Shown here piece by piece: positions 1 to 8,266 of a stretch of DNA of 64,000 nucleotides. The position numbers and the translations under genes are program-made. Within the stretch, counting starts at the first letter, position 1; each line of letters begins with the position of its first letter. Source of the DNA: Roseateles sp. (GTDB lineage Bacteria > Pseudomonadota > Gammaproteobacteria > Burkholderiales > Burkholderiaceae_C); contig NZ_JAFAGT010000001.1 of NCBI RefSeq assembly GCF_019237615.1, positions 1 through 64,000 on the forward strand, given 5' to 3'. The notes below the pieces were generated by a model. The model did no database searches and was not told the origin of the DNA. It worked only from the letters and a program-made list of their open reading frames with translations.

Positions 1-235
1 CGTCGACGACCGCGAGGCGGTGCAGGCGCGGCTGAAGCAGGCCGGCATCCCGACGGCCGTGCACTACCCGAGGCCGCTGCACCACCAGCCGGCCTATGCG
101 CGCTATGCGGCGGCCGACGCCTGCCCGCACAGCATCGCGGCGGCGCAGCGGGTGATGAGCCTGCCCATGAGCGCCGACCTCACCGAGGACCAGCAGGACC
201 GGGTCGTCAGCGCCTTGGCCGCCGCCCTGGGCTGA
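1..235 (+). CDS. DegT/DnrJ/EryC1/StrS-family aminotransferase, C-terminal end
   Basis: Only the last 77 codons are present, read from base 2; the 5' part lies outside the window. The segment GIPTAVHYPRPLHHQPAY and the following helix-rich tail (residues ending MSADLTEDQQDRVVSALA) are typical of the C-terminal domain of PLP-dependent sugar aminotransferases of the DegT/DnrJ/EryC1/StrS family, which make amino sugars for lipopolysaccharide or capsule. The catalytic lysine region is not in view, so the substrate cannot be stated; a WbpE/WlbC-like UDP-sugar enzyme is the most likely. The gene ends 138 bases before ahpC and probably belongs to a surface-polysaccharide cluster upstream. Confidence 0.75.
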   Translation, partial: VDDREAVQARLKQAGIPTAVHYPRPLHHQPAYARYAAADACPHSIAAAQRVMSLPMSADLTEDQQDRVVSALAAALG

Positions 236-262
236 GCCGCGGGCCCCATGCCATCCCAGCCG

Positions 263-299
263 ATAGGCTGGCTCAATATCGCCGATTTGATTAATGTTT
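263..299 (+). promoter_or_regulatory. candidate OxyR site upstream of ahpC
   Basis: The spacing ATAG-N7-CAAT-N7-ATTT-N7-GTTT fits the OxyR pattern ATAG-N7-CTAT-N7-ATAG-N7-CTAT at 11 of 16 defined bases. The fourth element abuts the likely -35 region, as at known OxyR promoters. Inference from pattern and from the peroxide-defence genes downstream; weak enough that it needs a footprint. Confidence 0.35.
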
Positions 300-327
300 T
301 CAACTGAAAACTAGATTTCTATATAGT
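296..327 (+). promoter_or_regulatory. ahpC promoter region with a 16-bp palindrome
   Basis: This AT-rich island stands out in GC-rich surroundings. GTTTTCAACTGAAAAC (296-311) is a perfect inverted repeat with 7-bp arms. TATAGT at 322-327 is a good -10 match (5 of 6). The palindrome overlaps where the -35 element would lie, so it may be an operator. Confidence 0.45.
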
Positions 328-372
328 TCTTCCTATCCCTTCAACCCCGGCCCCCACTGGAGCTTTTTCGCA

Positions 373-936
373 ATGTCCCTGATCAACACCCAAGTCCAGC
401 CCTTCAAGACCGAAGCCTTCCACAACGGCAAGTTCATCACCGTCACCGACGAATCCCTGAAGGGCAAGTGGTCCGTGCTGATCTTCATGCCGGCCGCCTT
501 CACGTTCAACTGCCCGACCGAAGTCGAGGACGCCGCCGACCACTACGCCGAGTTCCAGAAGCTGGAGACCGAGGTCTACATCGTCACGACCGACACGCAC
601 TTCTCGCACAAGGTCTGGCACGAGACCTCGCCGGCCGTCGGCAAGGCCAAGTTCCCGCTGGTGGGCGACCCGACCCATACGCTGACCAACGCCTTCGGCG
701 TGCACATCCCCGAGGAAGGCCTGGCGCTGCGCGGCACCTTCGTGATCAACCCCGAAGGCGTCATCAAGACGGCCGAGGTGCACTCCAACGAGATCGCCCG
801 CGACGTCAAGGAAACGCTGCGCAAGCTGAAGGCCGCCCAGTACACCGCCAAGAACCCCGGCCAGGTCTGCCCGGCCAAGTGGAACGAAGGCGCCAAGACC
901 ATCGCCCCGTCGCTGGACCTGGTCGGCAAGATCTAA
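373..936 (+). CDS. ahpC: alkyl hydroperoxide reductase AhpC (2-Cys peroxiredoxin)
   Basis: A 187-residue peroxiredoxin of normal length that reduces hydrogen peroxide and organic peroxides in the cytoplasm. The peroxidatic cysteine is Cys47 in FNCPTEVEDAADHY and the resolving cysteine is Cys166 in GQVCPAKW, the same positions (within one residue) as in enteric AhpC. FNCP in place of the usual FVCP is a mild variation. The partner reductase AhpF follows 142 bases downstream on the same strand, separated by several stable hairpins, so the two are probably co-transcribed with unequal output. The AT-rich promoter region upstream carries a candidate OxyR site. Confidence 0.97.
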   Translation: MSLINTQVQPFKTEAFHNGKFITVTDESLKGKWSVLIFMPAAFTFNCPTEVEDAADHYAEFQKLETEVYIVTTDTHFSHKVWHETSPAVGKAKFPLVGDPTHTLTNAFGVHIPEEGLALRGTFVINPEGVIKTAEVHSNEIARDVKETLRKLKAAQYTAKNPGQVCPAKWNEGAKTIAPSLDLVGKI

Positions 937-955
937 GCCACAGCGTGCTGTTTGC

Positions 956-977
956 AAGGAGCCCGGGAGGGCTCCTT
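956..977 (+). other. hairpin after ahpC
   Basis: AAGGAGCC and GGCTCCTT form a perfect 8-bp stem with a 6-base loop, 20 bases after the ahpC stop. It is followed by C-rich sequence rather than a T run, so it is more likely a 3'-end stabiliser or pause than a strong intrinsic terminator. Confidence 0.55.
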
Positions 978-983
978 CCCTCC

Positions 984-1040
984 GCAGAACCCCGCAGGTT
1001 CTGCTGAAAGGGCCTCCGACGCCGGGGACTCTTTCAGCAG
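984..1040 (+). other. two overlapping, mutually exclusive hairpins between ahpC and ahpF
   Basis: GCAGAACC (984-991) pairs perfectly with GGTTCTGC (997-1004). CTGCTGAAAG (1001-1010) pairs perfectly with CTTTCAGCAG (1031-1040). The second arm of the first hairpin shares bases 1001-1004 with the first arm of the second, so the two cannot form fully at once. This is the geometry of an attenuator or a processing switch. There is no T tract. Seen directly; function is inference. Confidence 0.55.
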
Positions 1041-1078
1041 TGGCCCGCCTCGCCACGCCTCATTGAAAGGACCCCGCC

Positions 1079-2632
1079 ATGTTGGACGCCGCACTGAAGA
1101 CCCAGCTCCAGGGCTACCTGGACCACGTCAAGCTCCCCTTCGAAATCATTGCCTCGCTGGACAACTCCACGTCCAGCGACGAGATGCGCGAACTGCTGGA
1201 AGAGATCGCCGGCATGTGCGACAAGATCTCGCTGCGCACCGATGGCGTCGACACCCGCACGCCGTCCTTCCTGCTGCGCCGCACCGGCACCGAGCAATCG
1301 CTGCGCTTCGCCGCCATCCCGCTGGGCCACGAGTTCACGTCGCTGGTGCTGGCGCTGTTGTGGACCGGCGGCCATCCGCCCAAGGTCGAGTCCGCCCAGA
1401 TCGACGCCGTGAAGGCGCTCGACGGCGATTTCGACTTCGAGATCTACATGAGCCTGACCTGCCACAACTGCCCGGACGTGGTGCAGGCGCTGTCGCTGAT
1501 GTCCATCGTCAATCCGCGCATCCGCACCACCGTCATCGATGGCGGCCTGTTCCAGGGCGAGGTCGAGTCGCGCGAGATCATGGCCGTGCCGGCCGTGTGG
1601 CTGAACGGCCAGCCCTTCGCCTCGGGCCGCATGTCGCTCGAAGAGATCGTCGCCAAGCTCGACACCGGCGCCGCGGCGCGCGACGCGAAGAAGCTGGATG
1701 CCGAGGAACCCTACGACATGCTCATCATCGGCGGCGGCCCTGCCGGCGCCGCTGCGGCCGTGTACGCGGCACGCAAGGGCATCCGCACCGGCGTCGCGGC
1801 CGAGCGATTCGGCGGCCAGGTCAACGACACGCTGGGCATCGAGAACTACATCTCCGTCTCGATAACCGATGGACCCAAGTTCGCCGCCGCGCTGGAGGGC
1901 CATGTCAAGGACTACCAGGTCGACATCCACAACCTGCAGCGGGCCGAGAAGCTGACGCCTGCCGCCCAGCCCGGCGGCCTCGTCGAGGTGGAGCTGGCCA
2001 ACGGCGCCAAGCTCAAGGGCAAGACCGTCATCCTGTCCACCGGTGCGCGCTGGCGCAACGTGGGCGTGCCCGGCGAGGCCGAGTACAAGAACAAGGGCGT
2101 GGCCTACTGCCCGCATTGCGACGGCCCGCTGTTCAAGGGCAAGCCGGTCGCCGTCATCGGCGGCGGCAACTCCGGCGTCGAGGCGGCCATCGACCTGGCC
2201 GGCATCGTCAGGCATGTGACGCTGCTCGAGTTCGGCGCGGAACTGCGCGCCGACGCGGTGCTGGTGACCAAGCTCAAGAGCCTGTCCAACGTCACCATCA
2301 TCACCAATGCGCAGACCACCGAGTTCACCGGCACCGCCGGCAAGCTCGACGGCCTGAACTACACCGACCGCGTGTCAGGCGAGGCCAGGCGCGTCGACGT
2401 GGAAGGCTGCTTCGTGCAGATCGGCCTGGTGCCCAACACCGAGTGGCTGCGTGGCACGGTGGAGTTGAGCCGGCACGGCGAGATCATCGTGGACGCCAAG
2501 GGCGCTACCTCGGTGCCCGGCGTGTTCGCTGCCGGCGACGTGACGACCGTGCCCTTCAAGCAGATCGTCATCGCAGCCGGCGACGGCGCCAAGGCGGCCC
2601 TGGGCGCGTTCGACTACCTGATGCGGAACTGA
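1079..2632 (+). CDS. ahpF: alkyl hydroperoxide reductase subunit F
   Basis: A 517-residue flavoprotein disulfide reductase that passes electrons from NADH through FAD and two redox-active disulfides to AhpC. The N-terminal tandem thioredoxin-like domain carries CHNC near residues 128-131. The FAD-binding GGGPAG motif is near residue 215, the reductase disulfide CPHC near 343-346 is followed by the second nucleotide motif GGGNSG, and a C-terminal GDVTTVP segment contacts FAD. Length and domain order match the family. The ATG at 1079 is preceded by GAAAGGA. The gene is downstream of ahpC on the same strand. Confidence 0.97.
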   Translation: MLDAALKTQLQGYLDHVKLPFEIIASLDNSTSSDEMRELLEEIAGMCDKISLRTDGVDTRTPSFLLRRTGTEQSLRFAAIPLGHEFTSLVLALLWTGGHPPKVESAQIDAVKALDGDFDFEIYMSLTCHNCPDVVQALSLMSIVNPRIRTTVIDGGLFQGEVESREIMAVPAVWLNGQPFASGRMSLEEIVAKLDTGAAARDAKKLDAEEPYDMLIIGGGPAGAAAAVYAARKGIRTGVAAERFGGQVNDTLGIENYISVSITDGPKFAAALEGHVKDYQVDIHNLQRAEKLTPAAQPGGLVEVELANGAKLKGKTVILSTGARWRNVGVPGEAEYKNKGVAYCPHCDGPLFKGKPVAVIGGGNSGVEAAIDLAGIVRHVTLLEFGAELRADAVLVTKLKSLSNVTIITNAQTTEFTGTAGKLDGLNYTDRVSGEARRVDVEGCFVQIGLVPNTEWLRGTVELSRHGEIIVDAKGATSVPGVFAAGDVTTVPFKQIVIAAGDGAKAALGAFDYLMRN

Positions 2633-2639
2633 AGCGGCG

Positions 2640-2659
2640 GCCGGCGCTCAGGCGCCGGC
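2640..2659. terminator. candidate bidirectional terminator hairpin between ahpF and the glutaredoxin gene
   Basis: GCCGGCGC-TCAG-GCGCCGGC is a perfect 8-bp GC stem with a 4-base loop between two convergent genes. No T run follows on either strand, so termination would rest on stem strength or on Rho. Confidence 0.4.
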
Positions 2660-2664
2660 TGGGG

Positions 2665-2907
2665 TCACAGCTTCATCTGCGCAAACGCCGCCTGCAGGCC
2701 GGCCACGCCGCCCACGCGCTGTTCGTTGATGAAGACCTGGGGCATCTGGCGCACCGACGGGCCGCACTTCTCGTAGAAGGCCAGGCGCTGGGCCTCGTCG
2801 TCGATCTTGATTTCCTCGAATCCCAGGCCCTTGGCCTTGAGCAGGCTCTTGACGGTATCGCACTGGGGGCAGGCGGACTTGGAATAGACGACGATGTTGA
2901 GCTGCAT
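2665..2907 (-). CDS. glutaredoxin-family protein
   Basis: A small 80-residue thioredoxin-fold protein. The redox motif is CPQC at residues 13-16 after the first beta strand (IVVYSKSACPQC), followed by the cis-proline region QMPQVFINEQRVGG that binds glutathione-like partners. It fits the short glutaredoxin/NrdH-like group, which reduces protein disulfides or mixed disulfides in the cytoplasm. It is convergent with ahpF and upstream of nothing on its own strand except the rarD-like gene 18 bases away, so the two may be co-transcribed. The precise partner cannot be told from sequence. Confidence 0.88.
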   Translation of the reverse strand: MQLNIVVYSKSACPQCDTVKSLLKAKGLGFEEIKIDDEAQRLAFYEKCGPSVRQMPQVFINEQRVGGVAGLQAAFAQMKL

Positions 2908-2925
2908 GGTGCGAGTTTAGAAGGG

Positions 2926-3801
2926 TCAGAGCGGCCTGACGGTCAGCGCGCGACGGGTCTGCCACAGGCCTTCGGCACTGTAGACGGCCAGCGCGCCCCA
3001 GATGAAGCCGAAGGCGACGAGGCGGTTGGCGTCCATGGGCTCCCTGAACAGGAACACGCCAAGCAGGAACTGCAGCGTGGGCGACGCGTATTGCACGATG
3101 CCCAGCGTCGCCAGCGGGATGCGCCGCGCGCCGGCCGCGAACAGCAGCAGGCTGCCGGCCGTGACCGGGCCCGTGCCGATCAGCCAGGCCCAGTCCACGG
3201 CCGTCTGCCCGGCCATGCTGCCGTCCTGCGACCACCAGAGCAGGCCGGCCGCTGCCAGCGGCGCGAGGATGAGGGTCTCCAGCGTCAGCCCCTCGATGGC
3301 GCCCAGCGCCGCGGTCTTGCGCATCAGGCCGTAGAGGCCGAAGCTGACCGCCAGCACCAGCGCCACCCAGGGCAGGCTGCCGGCCGACACGGTCAGCCAG
3401 ACGACGCCGAAAGCCGCCAGCCCGACGGCCAGCCACTGCATGGGCCGTGGTCGCTCGTGCAGCACGGCAAAGCCCAGCGCCACATTGACCAGCGGGTTGA
3501 TGAAATAGCCCAGGCTGGCATCCAGCACGTGGCCGTGGCCCACGGCCCAGACATAGGTCAGCCAGTTGACGGCGATCAGCGCGGCGGACAGCGCGAAGCG
3601 CCGCCAGGTCGCCGCGCTCACCCCGCGCAGCCATTTCAGATGACCCGTCGCCAGCAGCACGATGGCGACAAAAGCCAGGGACCACAACGTGCGATGGGCC
3701 ACGATCTGCAGCGCCGGGATGGTGGCGATCTGGCGGAAGTACAGTGGGAACAGCCCCCAGCTGAGGTAGGCGCCGAGGGCGAAGAGGATGCCGGAGTTCA
3801 T
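2926..3801 (-). CDS. rarD: RarD-type EamA-family membrane transporter
   Basis: About 291 residues with roughly ten hydrophobic segments, forming the two tandem EamA repeats of drug/metabolite transporters. The start MNSGILFALGAYLSWGLFPLYF is the typical RarD N terminus, so ATG at 3801 is preferred over an ATG five codons earlier (3816). RarD proteins are named for chloramphenicol-sensitivity phenotypes; the physiological substrate is unsettled. It lies 18 bases upstream of the glutaredoxin gene on the same strand. The start region has no strong ribosome-binding site. Confidence 0.85.
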   Translation of the reverse strand: MNSGILFALGAYLSWGLFPLYFRQIATIPALQIVAHRTLWSLAFVAIVLLATGHLKWLRGVSAATWRRFALSAALIAVNWLTYVWAVGHGHVLDASLGYFINPLVNVALGFAVLHERPRPMQWLAVGLAAFGVVWLTVSAGSLPWVALVLAVSFGLYGLMRKTAALGAIEGLTLETLILAPLAAAGLLWWSQDGSMAGQTAVDWAWLIGTGPVTAGSLLLFAAGARRIPLATLGIVQYASPTLQFLLGVFLFREPMDANRLVAFGFIWGALAVYSAEGLWQTRRALTVRPL

Positions 3802-3887
3802 GGCCGGCATTCTCATTGAGGGTTTGTCCGGGTGCTGACGTAGGGACGTCCGCGTCGAATGCTCCCGGGCTCGTTCGTCGTCCTTTC

Positions 3888-4157
3888 ATGGCCCTTGTCG
3901 AATTCACCCCCCAGCTGCGCCGCTTTGTCGACGCGTCGTCCTGCCAATGCGAGGCGTCCACGCTTCGCGAGGCACTGGATGCGGCGTTTGCAGCCCAGCC
4001 GCGCCTGCGCGGCTACATCCTCGACGAGCAGGGCCATCTGCGCGTCAACGTGGCCGTCTTCATCGACGGCCGGCGTGCGCGCGACCCGCGTGGCCTGAGC
4101 GACCCCTTGCGGTCCGACAGCCGCATCCATGTGCTGCAAGCTTTGTCCGGAGGTTGA
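3888..4157 (+). CDS. MoaD/ThiS-family ubiquitin-like protein ending in Gly-Gly
   Basis: An 89-residue protein with a beta-grasp pattern (VEFTPQLRRFV at the start, ALDAAFAAQPRLRGYILDEQG, VNVAVFIDG, and a final strand RIHVLQALSGG). The C terminus is exactly Gly-Gly, the feature that MoaD, ThiS and other sulfur carriers need for adenylation and thiocarboxylation. The ATG at 3888 gives the compact domain; an upstream in-frame start at 3816 would add residues without homology. No E1-like MoeB/ThiF activator or molybdopterin gene is beside it. Its end overlaps the ribosome-binding site of the Asp-box propeller gene, implying a dedicated partnership. The role is unknown. Confidence 0.8.
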   Translation: MALVEFTPQLRRFVDASSCQCEASTLREALDAAFAAQPRLRGYILDEQGHLRVNVAVFIDGRRARDPRGLSDPLRSDSRIHVLQALSGG

Positions 4158-4161
4158 AACC

Positions 4162-5232
4162 ATGAATGACCGCGCCTGGGCCGCGACCCGCAAAGGACTG
4201 TTCGAGCTGCGCCGCCGCGCGGGCGGCTGGCAGATCGAGAACCTCAGCTTCGTGGCCGACCCCGTCACCATGCTGCTGCCGCCCGACGACTCGGGCCACA
4301 TGTTGGCCGGCCTCAACCTCGGCCATTTCGGCGCCAAGCTGCATGTCAGCGACGATGCCGGCCGCAGCTGGCGCGAGGTGGCAGCGCCCAGCTTCCCGCC
4401 CCAGCCGCCCGAGGCCGAGGGACCGGCGTGGAAGCTGGAGCAGGTGTTCGCGCTGGAGCGCGCGGGCGACGCCATCTGGTGCGGCAGCGTGCCGGGCGGC
4501 CTGTTCGTCAGCCGTGACGGCGGTGAATCCTGGCGGCTGGACGAGACGCTGTGGCTGGACCCGCGGCGCGTGCAGTGGATGGGCGGCGGCAACCCCGCGC
4601 CGGCCCTGCATTCCATCTGCCCCCACCCCGGCCAGCCGCAGGAGCTGCTCATCGGCGTCTCCTGCGGCGGTGCATGGCGCACCACCGACGGCGGCCGGAC
4701 CTGGGGCCTGCGCGCCAAGGGCATGCGCGCCGACTTCATGCCGCCCGAGCTGGCGGGGGACGAGAACTCCCAGGATCCCCACCTCATTGCCCGCTGCCGC
4801 GACGTGCCGGACGTGCTCTGGTGCCAGCACCACTGCGGCATCTTCCGTTCGGAGGACAACGGCGCGAGCTGGACTGCGCTGACGGCCCAGCCCTCCAGCT
4901 TCGGCTTCGCCGTCGCCGCCCATCCGGCCGATCCACGCACGGCCTGGTTCGTGCCTGCCGTCAAGGACGAGCGCCGCATCCCCGTCGACGGCGCTTTGTG
5001 CGTGACGCGCACCCGCGACGGCGGCGAGACCTTTGACGTGCTGCGGGCCGGCCTGCCGCAGCAGCATTGCTACGACCTCGTCTTCCGCCACGGCCTGGCG
5101 GTGGACGAGAGCGGCGAGCAGCTGATGATGGGCTCGACGACCGGCGGCCTGTGGGCCAGCGGCGACGCGGGCGACAGCTGGCAGACCGTTTCGGCCCACC
5201 TGCCGCCCATCTACGCCGTCAAGTTCGGCTGA
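4162..5232 (+). CDS. Asp-box (BNR) beta-propeller protein, sialidase-like fold
   Basis: A 356-residue protein with six Asp-box motifs of the form S/T-x-D-x-G-x-S/T-W/F, near residues 62, 117, 174, 230, 284 and 333 (for example [24 protein letters not shown]). This indicates a BNR-type propeller. There is no signal peptide, so it is probably cytoplasmic, and no sialidase catalytic set is evident; the family is often labelled glycosyl hydrolase or exo-alpha-sialidase only on fold. GGAGG at 4149-4153, inside the end of the MoaD-like gene, sets the ATG at 4162 and suggests translational coupling. The 3' end overlaps the convergent PPK2 gene by 14 bases. Confidence 0.85.
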   Translation: MNDRAWAATRKGLFELRRRAGGWQIENLSFVADPVTMLLPPDDSGHMLAGLNLGHFGAKLHVSDDAGRSWREVAAPSFPPQPPEAEGPAWKLEQVFALERAGDAIWCGSVPGGLFVSRDGGESWRLDETLWLDPRRVQWMGGGNPAPALHSICPHPGQPQELLIGVSCGGAWRTTDGGRTWGLRAKGMRADFMPPELAGDENSQDPHLIARCRDVPDVLWCQHHCGIFRSEDNGASWTALTAQPSSFGFAVAAHPADPRTAWFVPAVKDERRIPVDGALCVTRTRDGGETFDVLRAGLPQQHCYDLVFRHGLAVDESGEQLMMGSTTGGLWASGDAGDSWQTVSAHLPPIYAVKFG

Positions 5233-6091
5233 GCTTCCTGCGTATTGCCGCCAGCTCGGCCGCGCTGCAACCCGGCTCAGGGTAGCGCAGCTTCAGCGCG
5301 CCCAGGGTCTCGAGGATGACCTGCGACACGATGAGCCGCGCGTTGCGCTTGTCGTCCGCCGGCACCACGTGCCAGGGCGCGTGCGTACTGCTGGTGGCGC
5401 CCAGCATCTCGCCATAGGCCTTCATGTAGTCGGGCCAGTGCTCGCGCTCGCTGAGGTCGTCGGCCGTGAACTTCCAGTTCTTGGCAGGGTCGTCCAGCCG
5501 CGCGAGGAAGCGCTGGCGCTGCTCCTCCCTGGACAGGTGCAGGAAGAACTTCACCACCCGCGTGCCGTTGCGGTGCAGGTGGCGCTCGATGCCGTTGATG
5601 GACTCGAAGCGCTCGGACCATATCCTCGGTGCGCGCGTGGCCTCCCTGGGCAGCGACTGGGCCGCCAGGATCTCGGGGTGCACGCGCACGATCAGCACCT
5701 CCTCGTAGTAGGGGCGGTTGAAGATGCCGATGCGGCCGCGCTCGGGCAGGCATTGCGTCGTGCGCCACAGGAAGTCGTGGTCCAGCTCCTGCGCGCTCGG
5801 GTGCTTGAAGCTGAACACCTGGCAGCCCTGCGGGTTCACGCCCGACATCACATGCTTGATGACGCCGTCCTTGCCCGCCGCATCCATGGCCTGGAAGATC
5901 AGCAGCAGCGCATAGCGGTTGTGCGCGTACAGCAGGTTCTGCAACTCGCTGAGGCGCTGGATGTGGCCGGCGAGCTGGGCCTCGTAGTCGGCCTTGTCGC
6001 TGTACAGCGGCGCGACGACCGTGGGCCAACGCTTGAGCCTGACCTGCTGGCCCGGCTCGACCCGGTAGGGTTGGGTGTCGATCTTCATCAT
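5219..6091 (-). CDS. PPK2-family polyphosphate kinase / polyphosphate:nucleotide phosphotransferase
   Basis: A 290-residue single-domain PPK2 protein. The Walker A region is [16 protein letters not shown], followed by the family signature [14 protein letters not shown] and the Walker B region [17 protein letters not shown]. The lid region with [15 protein letters not shown] is intact. These enzymes use polyphosphate to phosphorylate AMP, ADP or GDP. Single-domain members with this arrangement often fall in the class that accepts both mono- and diphosphates, but class and preferred nucleotide are inference here. The 3' end overlaps the convergent propeller gene by 14 bases. Confidence 0.92.
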   Translation of the reverse strand: MMKIDTQPYRVEPGQQVRLKRWPTVVAPLYSDKADYEAQLAGHIQRLSELQNLLYAHNRYALLLIFQAMDAAGKDGVIKHVMSGVNPQGCQVFSFKHPSAQELDHDFLWRTTQCLPERGRIGIFNRPYYEEVLIVRVHPEILAAQSLPREATRAPRIWSERFESINGIERHLHRNGTRVVKFFLHLSREEQRQRFLARLDDPAKNWKFTADDLSEREHWPDYMKAYGEMLGATSSTHAPWHVVPADDKRNARLIVSQVILETLGALKLRYPEPGCSAAELAAIRRKLSRT

Positions 6092-6121
6092 GGGGCTCTC
6101 CCGACGCTGACCAGGCGGAGC

Positions 6122-6820
6122 CTAGCCGGCCTGGAGGCCCAGCCGCCACTCGATGGCGGGGGGCGCCTCCAGCGCCAGTGCCGTGCCCAGCAGCGGGTGT
6201 TCGAACGCCAGCCGGTGGGCATGCAGCCACAGGCGCTGCGTGCCGAGGAAAGCCGCCACGGCACGGTTCAGCGGACCCTTGCCATGCGTCGCATCGCCGA
6301 GGATGGGGTGGGCGATGTGCTTCAGGTGGCGGCGGATCTGGTGGCGGCGACCCTGCAGCGGCTCGGCCTCCAGCAGCGCGACGCGGGTCGTCGCGAAGCG
6401 CGGATCGGTGGCGAGCAGCCATTCGCGGCGCTCGAGCACGCGCCATCGCGTCTGCGCGTCCAGCAGCGTCTGGCCGGCCGAGGGGCGCTCGGGGTCGCGG
6501 GCCAGGGGGTGGTCGACCAGGCCCTGCTCGTCGGGCGGCCAGCCGCGCACCAGTGCGAGGTAGCGCTTGTGCATCTGGCCCTGCTCGAACATCGCGCCCA
6601 GCCGCGAGGCCACCTCGGGCGACAGTGCGAACAGCAGCACGCCCGACGTGCCGCGGTCCAGCCGGTGCACGGGCCAGACCGGCCGGCCGAGCTGGTCGCG
6701 CAGCCGCTGCAGCGCGGCCTCGTCCTCGTGGGCCGCGAGCTGGGTGCGGTGCACGAGCAGGCCCGGCGGCTTGTCGATGGCGACGAGGTGCTCGTCGGCG
6801 TAAAGCAGGGTGAGGGTCAA
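6122..6820 (-). CDS. truC: tRNA pseudouridine synthase TruC (RluA family)
   Basis: About 232 residues when read from a TTG start at 6820. The sequence opens TLLYADEHLVAIDKPPGLLVHR, and the catalytic aspartate is Asp55 in HRLDRGTSG. RHQIRRHLKHIAHPILGDATHG is the conserved RluA-family C-terminal motif. The spacing matches TruC, which makes pseudouridine 65 in tRNA. The TTG overlaps the TGA stop of the YchJ-type gene in the sequence CTTGACC, so translation is probably coupled. An open frame continues upstream of the TTG but lacks family similarity and lies antisense-frame within the YchJ-type gene. Confidence 0.88.
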   Translation of the reverse strand: MTLTLLYADEHLVAIDKPPGLLVHRTQLAAHEDEAALQRLRDQLGRPVWPVHRLDRGTSGVLLFALSPEVASRLGAMFEQGQMHKRYLALVRGWPPDEQGLVDHPLARDPERPSAGQTLLDAQTRWRVLERREWLLATDPRFATTRVALLEAEPLQGRRHQIRRHLKHIAHPILGDATHGKGPLNRAVAAFLGTQRLWLHAHRLAFEHPLLGTALALEAPPAIEWRLGLQAG

Positions 6821-7227
6821 GTGCTCAGGTCGCCGTCGACATAGAACCATTCGCCGTGCTCGCGCACGAAGCGACTGACCTCGTGCAGCCGGTGCGCACG
6901 CCCGCCCAGCTTGCTGCGCGCGACGAACTCGACGCCGCCATGGTCCGCATCCTGCATGGCGGCGCGCTTGACGTCCAGGCCGAGCCATTTGAGGCCGGGC
7001 TCGGGCGGCTCCAGTTCGGCGGGGCGGGTGCTGGCATGCCAGCTGGCAAGCAGGTAAGGGCGCAGGTCCCGCACGAAGGCGGCGTAGCGCGAGCGCATCA
7101 GCGCCTCCGGCGTGGGCGCCGTCAGGCCCTGGCCGGCCTCGAAGGCCTGGTGCAGGGCGCCGCAGCAGCGGGAGTAGGGGCCGGGGTGGCCGCAGGGGCA
7201 GGGCATGGGGCTGTCCATGCCCGGCAC
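6817..7227 (-). CDS. YchJ-family (UPF0225) SEC-C motif protein
   Basis: A 136-residue protein with an N-terminal SEC-C zinc motif (CPCGHPGPYSRCCG) and the YchJ-like sequence ALMRSRYAAFV, WLGLDV and a final GEWFYVDGD. The SEC-C motif binds one zinc ion and in SecA contacts SecB and ribosomes; the function of stand-alone YchJ proteins is not known. Translation could begin at the first ATG or at the internal MDSPMPCPCG. It is the first gene of a coupled pair with truC and lies 13 bases after the MarR-GNAT gene on the same strand. Confidence 0.88.
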   Translation of the reverse strand: MPGMDSPMPCPCGHPGPYSRCCGALHQAFEAGQGLTAPTPEALMRSRYAAFVRDLRPYLLASWHASTRPAELEPPEPGLKWLGLDVKRAAMQDADHGGVEFVARSKLGGRAHRLHEVSRFVREHGEWFYVDGDLST

Positions 7228-7240
7228 TCTAGCGTCCGCG

Positions 7241-8191
7241 CTACAAGGCCAGCTCCCAGTGCTCGCTGATGACCGCCCGGCCGAAGCTGTCGAGGGGCTC
7301 GCTGCCGACGAGGCGGTAGCCCTCGGCCGCGTAGATGGCGCGTGCTGCGGTCAGGGCGCTTTGCGTCCACAGCACGATGCGCCGGTAGCCGGCGGCGCGG
7401 GCGAACTCGCTGCACTGGCGCACCAGCCGCTTGCCGACGCCCAGGCCGCGGGCATGTGGCTCCAGCAGCAGCAGGCGCAACTGCGCGATGCCGGGACGCA
7501 CGCGGCCGGTGGTCTCGTCGCGGGCCTGCACGAGCATGACGCTGCCCAGCCGCTCCGGCCCGCGCGCTGCGATCCAGCAGGCCTCGCGCCCGGGCTTGAG
7601 GCGGTCGACGAAGTCGGCGCAGACGCGCGCCACAAAGGCCTCGAAGCCGGGGTTCAGGCCGTACTCGGCGGCATAGATGGCGCCGTGGCGCTCGATGATC
7701 CAGCCCAGGTCGCCGGGCTGCTGCGGGCGCAGCTCGGCGGGCGGCTGCGCCTCGGGTTCCAGCATGGCCTGGATGCGCGTCATCGCGCCGACCAGGGCCT
7801 GGCGCTGCGGCGCGGACAGCGTGTCGAGCAGCGCCTCGGTCTCGGCCTGGCTGTCGCGGTCCAGCGGCGCGAAGGCGCGCTTGCCGGCGGCGCTGAGCTT
7901 GAGCAGGGTCTGGCGACCGTCGCTGGGATGGGCCTGGCCGACCAGCAGGCCGCGGGCCTTGAGGCCACGCAACAGGCGGCTCAGATAGCCGGCGTCGAGC
8001 TGAAGGCTCCTGCTCAGCGTCGTGGCGCTCAGCGGTGCGTGATGGGCCAGCTCCCAGAGCACGCGCGCCTCGGGCAGGCTGAAGTCGCTGCCCGACAGCC
8101 TGGGCGCGAGCACGCCGATGCGGCGCGTGTAGAAGCGGTTGAAGGCGCGGACGTCGAGGGCCTGGGCAGCGGTGCTCATGACCTCGATCAT
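7241..8191 (-). CDS. MarR-type regulator fused to GNAT acetyltransferase
   Basis: About 316 residues in two parts. Residues ~10-145 are a MarR winged helix (LSATTLSRSLQLDAGYLSRLLRGLKARGLL, then the wing segment SDGRQTLLKLSAAGK). Residues ~155-316 are a GNAT domain with the acetyl-CoA loop ARGLGVGKRLVRQC and the strand RRIVLWTQS. This fusion family is widespread, but its substrates are mostly unknown; one reading is a regulator that senses or modifies a small molecule. ATG 8191 is chosen because a TTG at 8215 would put the start inside the operator; ATG 8179 is also possible. It is divergent from a small 88-residue gene across a perfect inverted repeat. Confidence 0.85.
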   Translation of the reverse strand: MIEVMSTAAQALDVRAFNRFYTRRIGVLAPRLSGSDFSLPEARVLWELAHHAPLSATTLSRSLQLDAGYLSRLLRGLKARGLLVGQAHPSDGRQTLLKLSAAGKRAFAPLDRDSQAETEALLDTLSAPQRQALVGAMTRIQAMLEPEAQPPAELRPQQPGDLGWIIERHGAIYAAEYGLNPGFEAFVARVCADFVDRLKPGREACWIAARGPERLGSVMLVQARDETTGRVRPGIAQLRLLLLEPHARGLGVGKRLVRQCSEFARAAGYRRIVLWTQSALTAARAIYAAEGYRLVGSEPLDSFGRAVISEHWELAL

Positions 8192-8227
8192 CGCCAGGAT
8201 GGTTGCTTTTGGCAATTATCTGGCGAT
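8190..8227. promoter_or_regulatory. candidate MarR operator between the MarR-GNAT gene and a small gene
   Basis: ATCGCCAG (8190-8197) and CTGGCGAT (8220-8227) are perfect 8-bp inverted repeats. Centred between them is the TTGC-N5-GCAA dyad at 8203-8215. TTGGCA at 8210-8215 could be a -35 for the rightward gene. Position and symmetry suit autoregulation by the adjacent MarR-type protein. Symmetry is seen; binding is inference. Confidence 0.55.
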
Positions 8228-8266
8228 GCGGCTACGCTGCAGACTTCATCGCAACGGAGACGCCTT

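Noticed and set aside
2640-2659. Strong intrinsic terminator after ahpF
   Set aside because: The stem is perfect but no T run follows on either strand, so it is listed only as a candidate.
952-3819. A 955-codon plus-strand open frame covering ahpF, the glutaredoxin and rarD
   Set aside because: It spans three genes with clear products in other frames and is arginine-rich low-complexity sequence.
3888-4157. Assignment of the Gly-Gly protein as the molybdopterin synthase subunit MoaD or as ThiS
   Set aside because: No moa or thi genes are adjacent and the partner is a propeller; only the fold and C terminus support the family.
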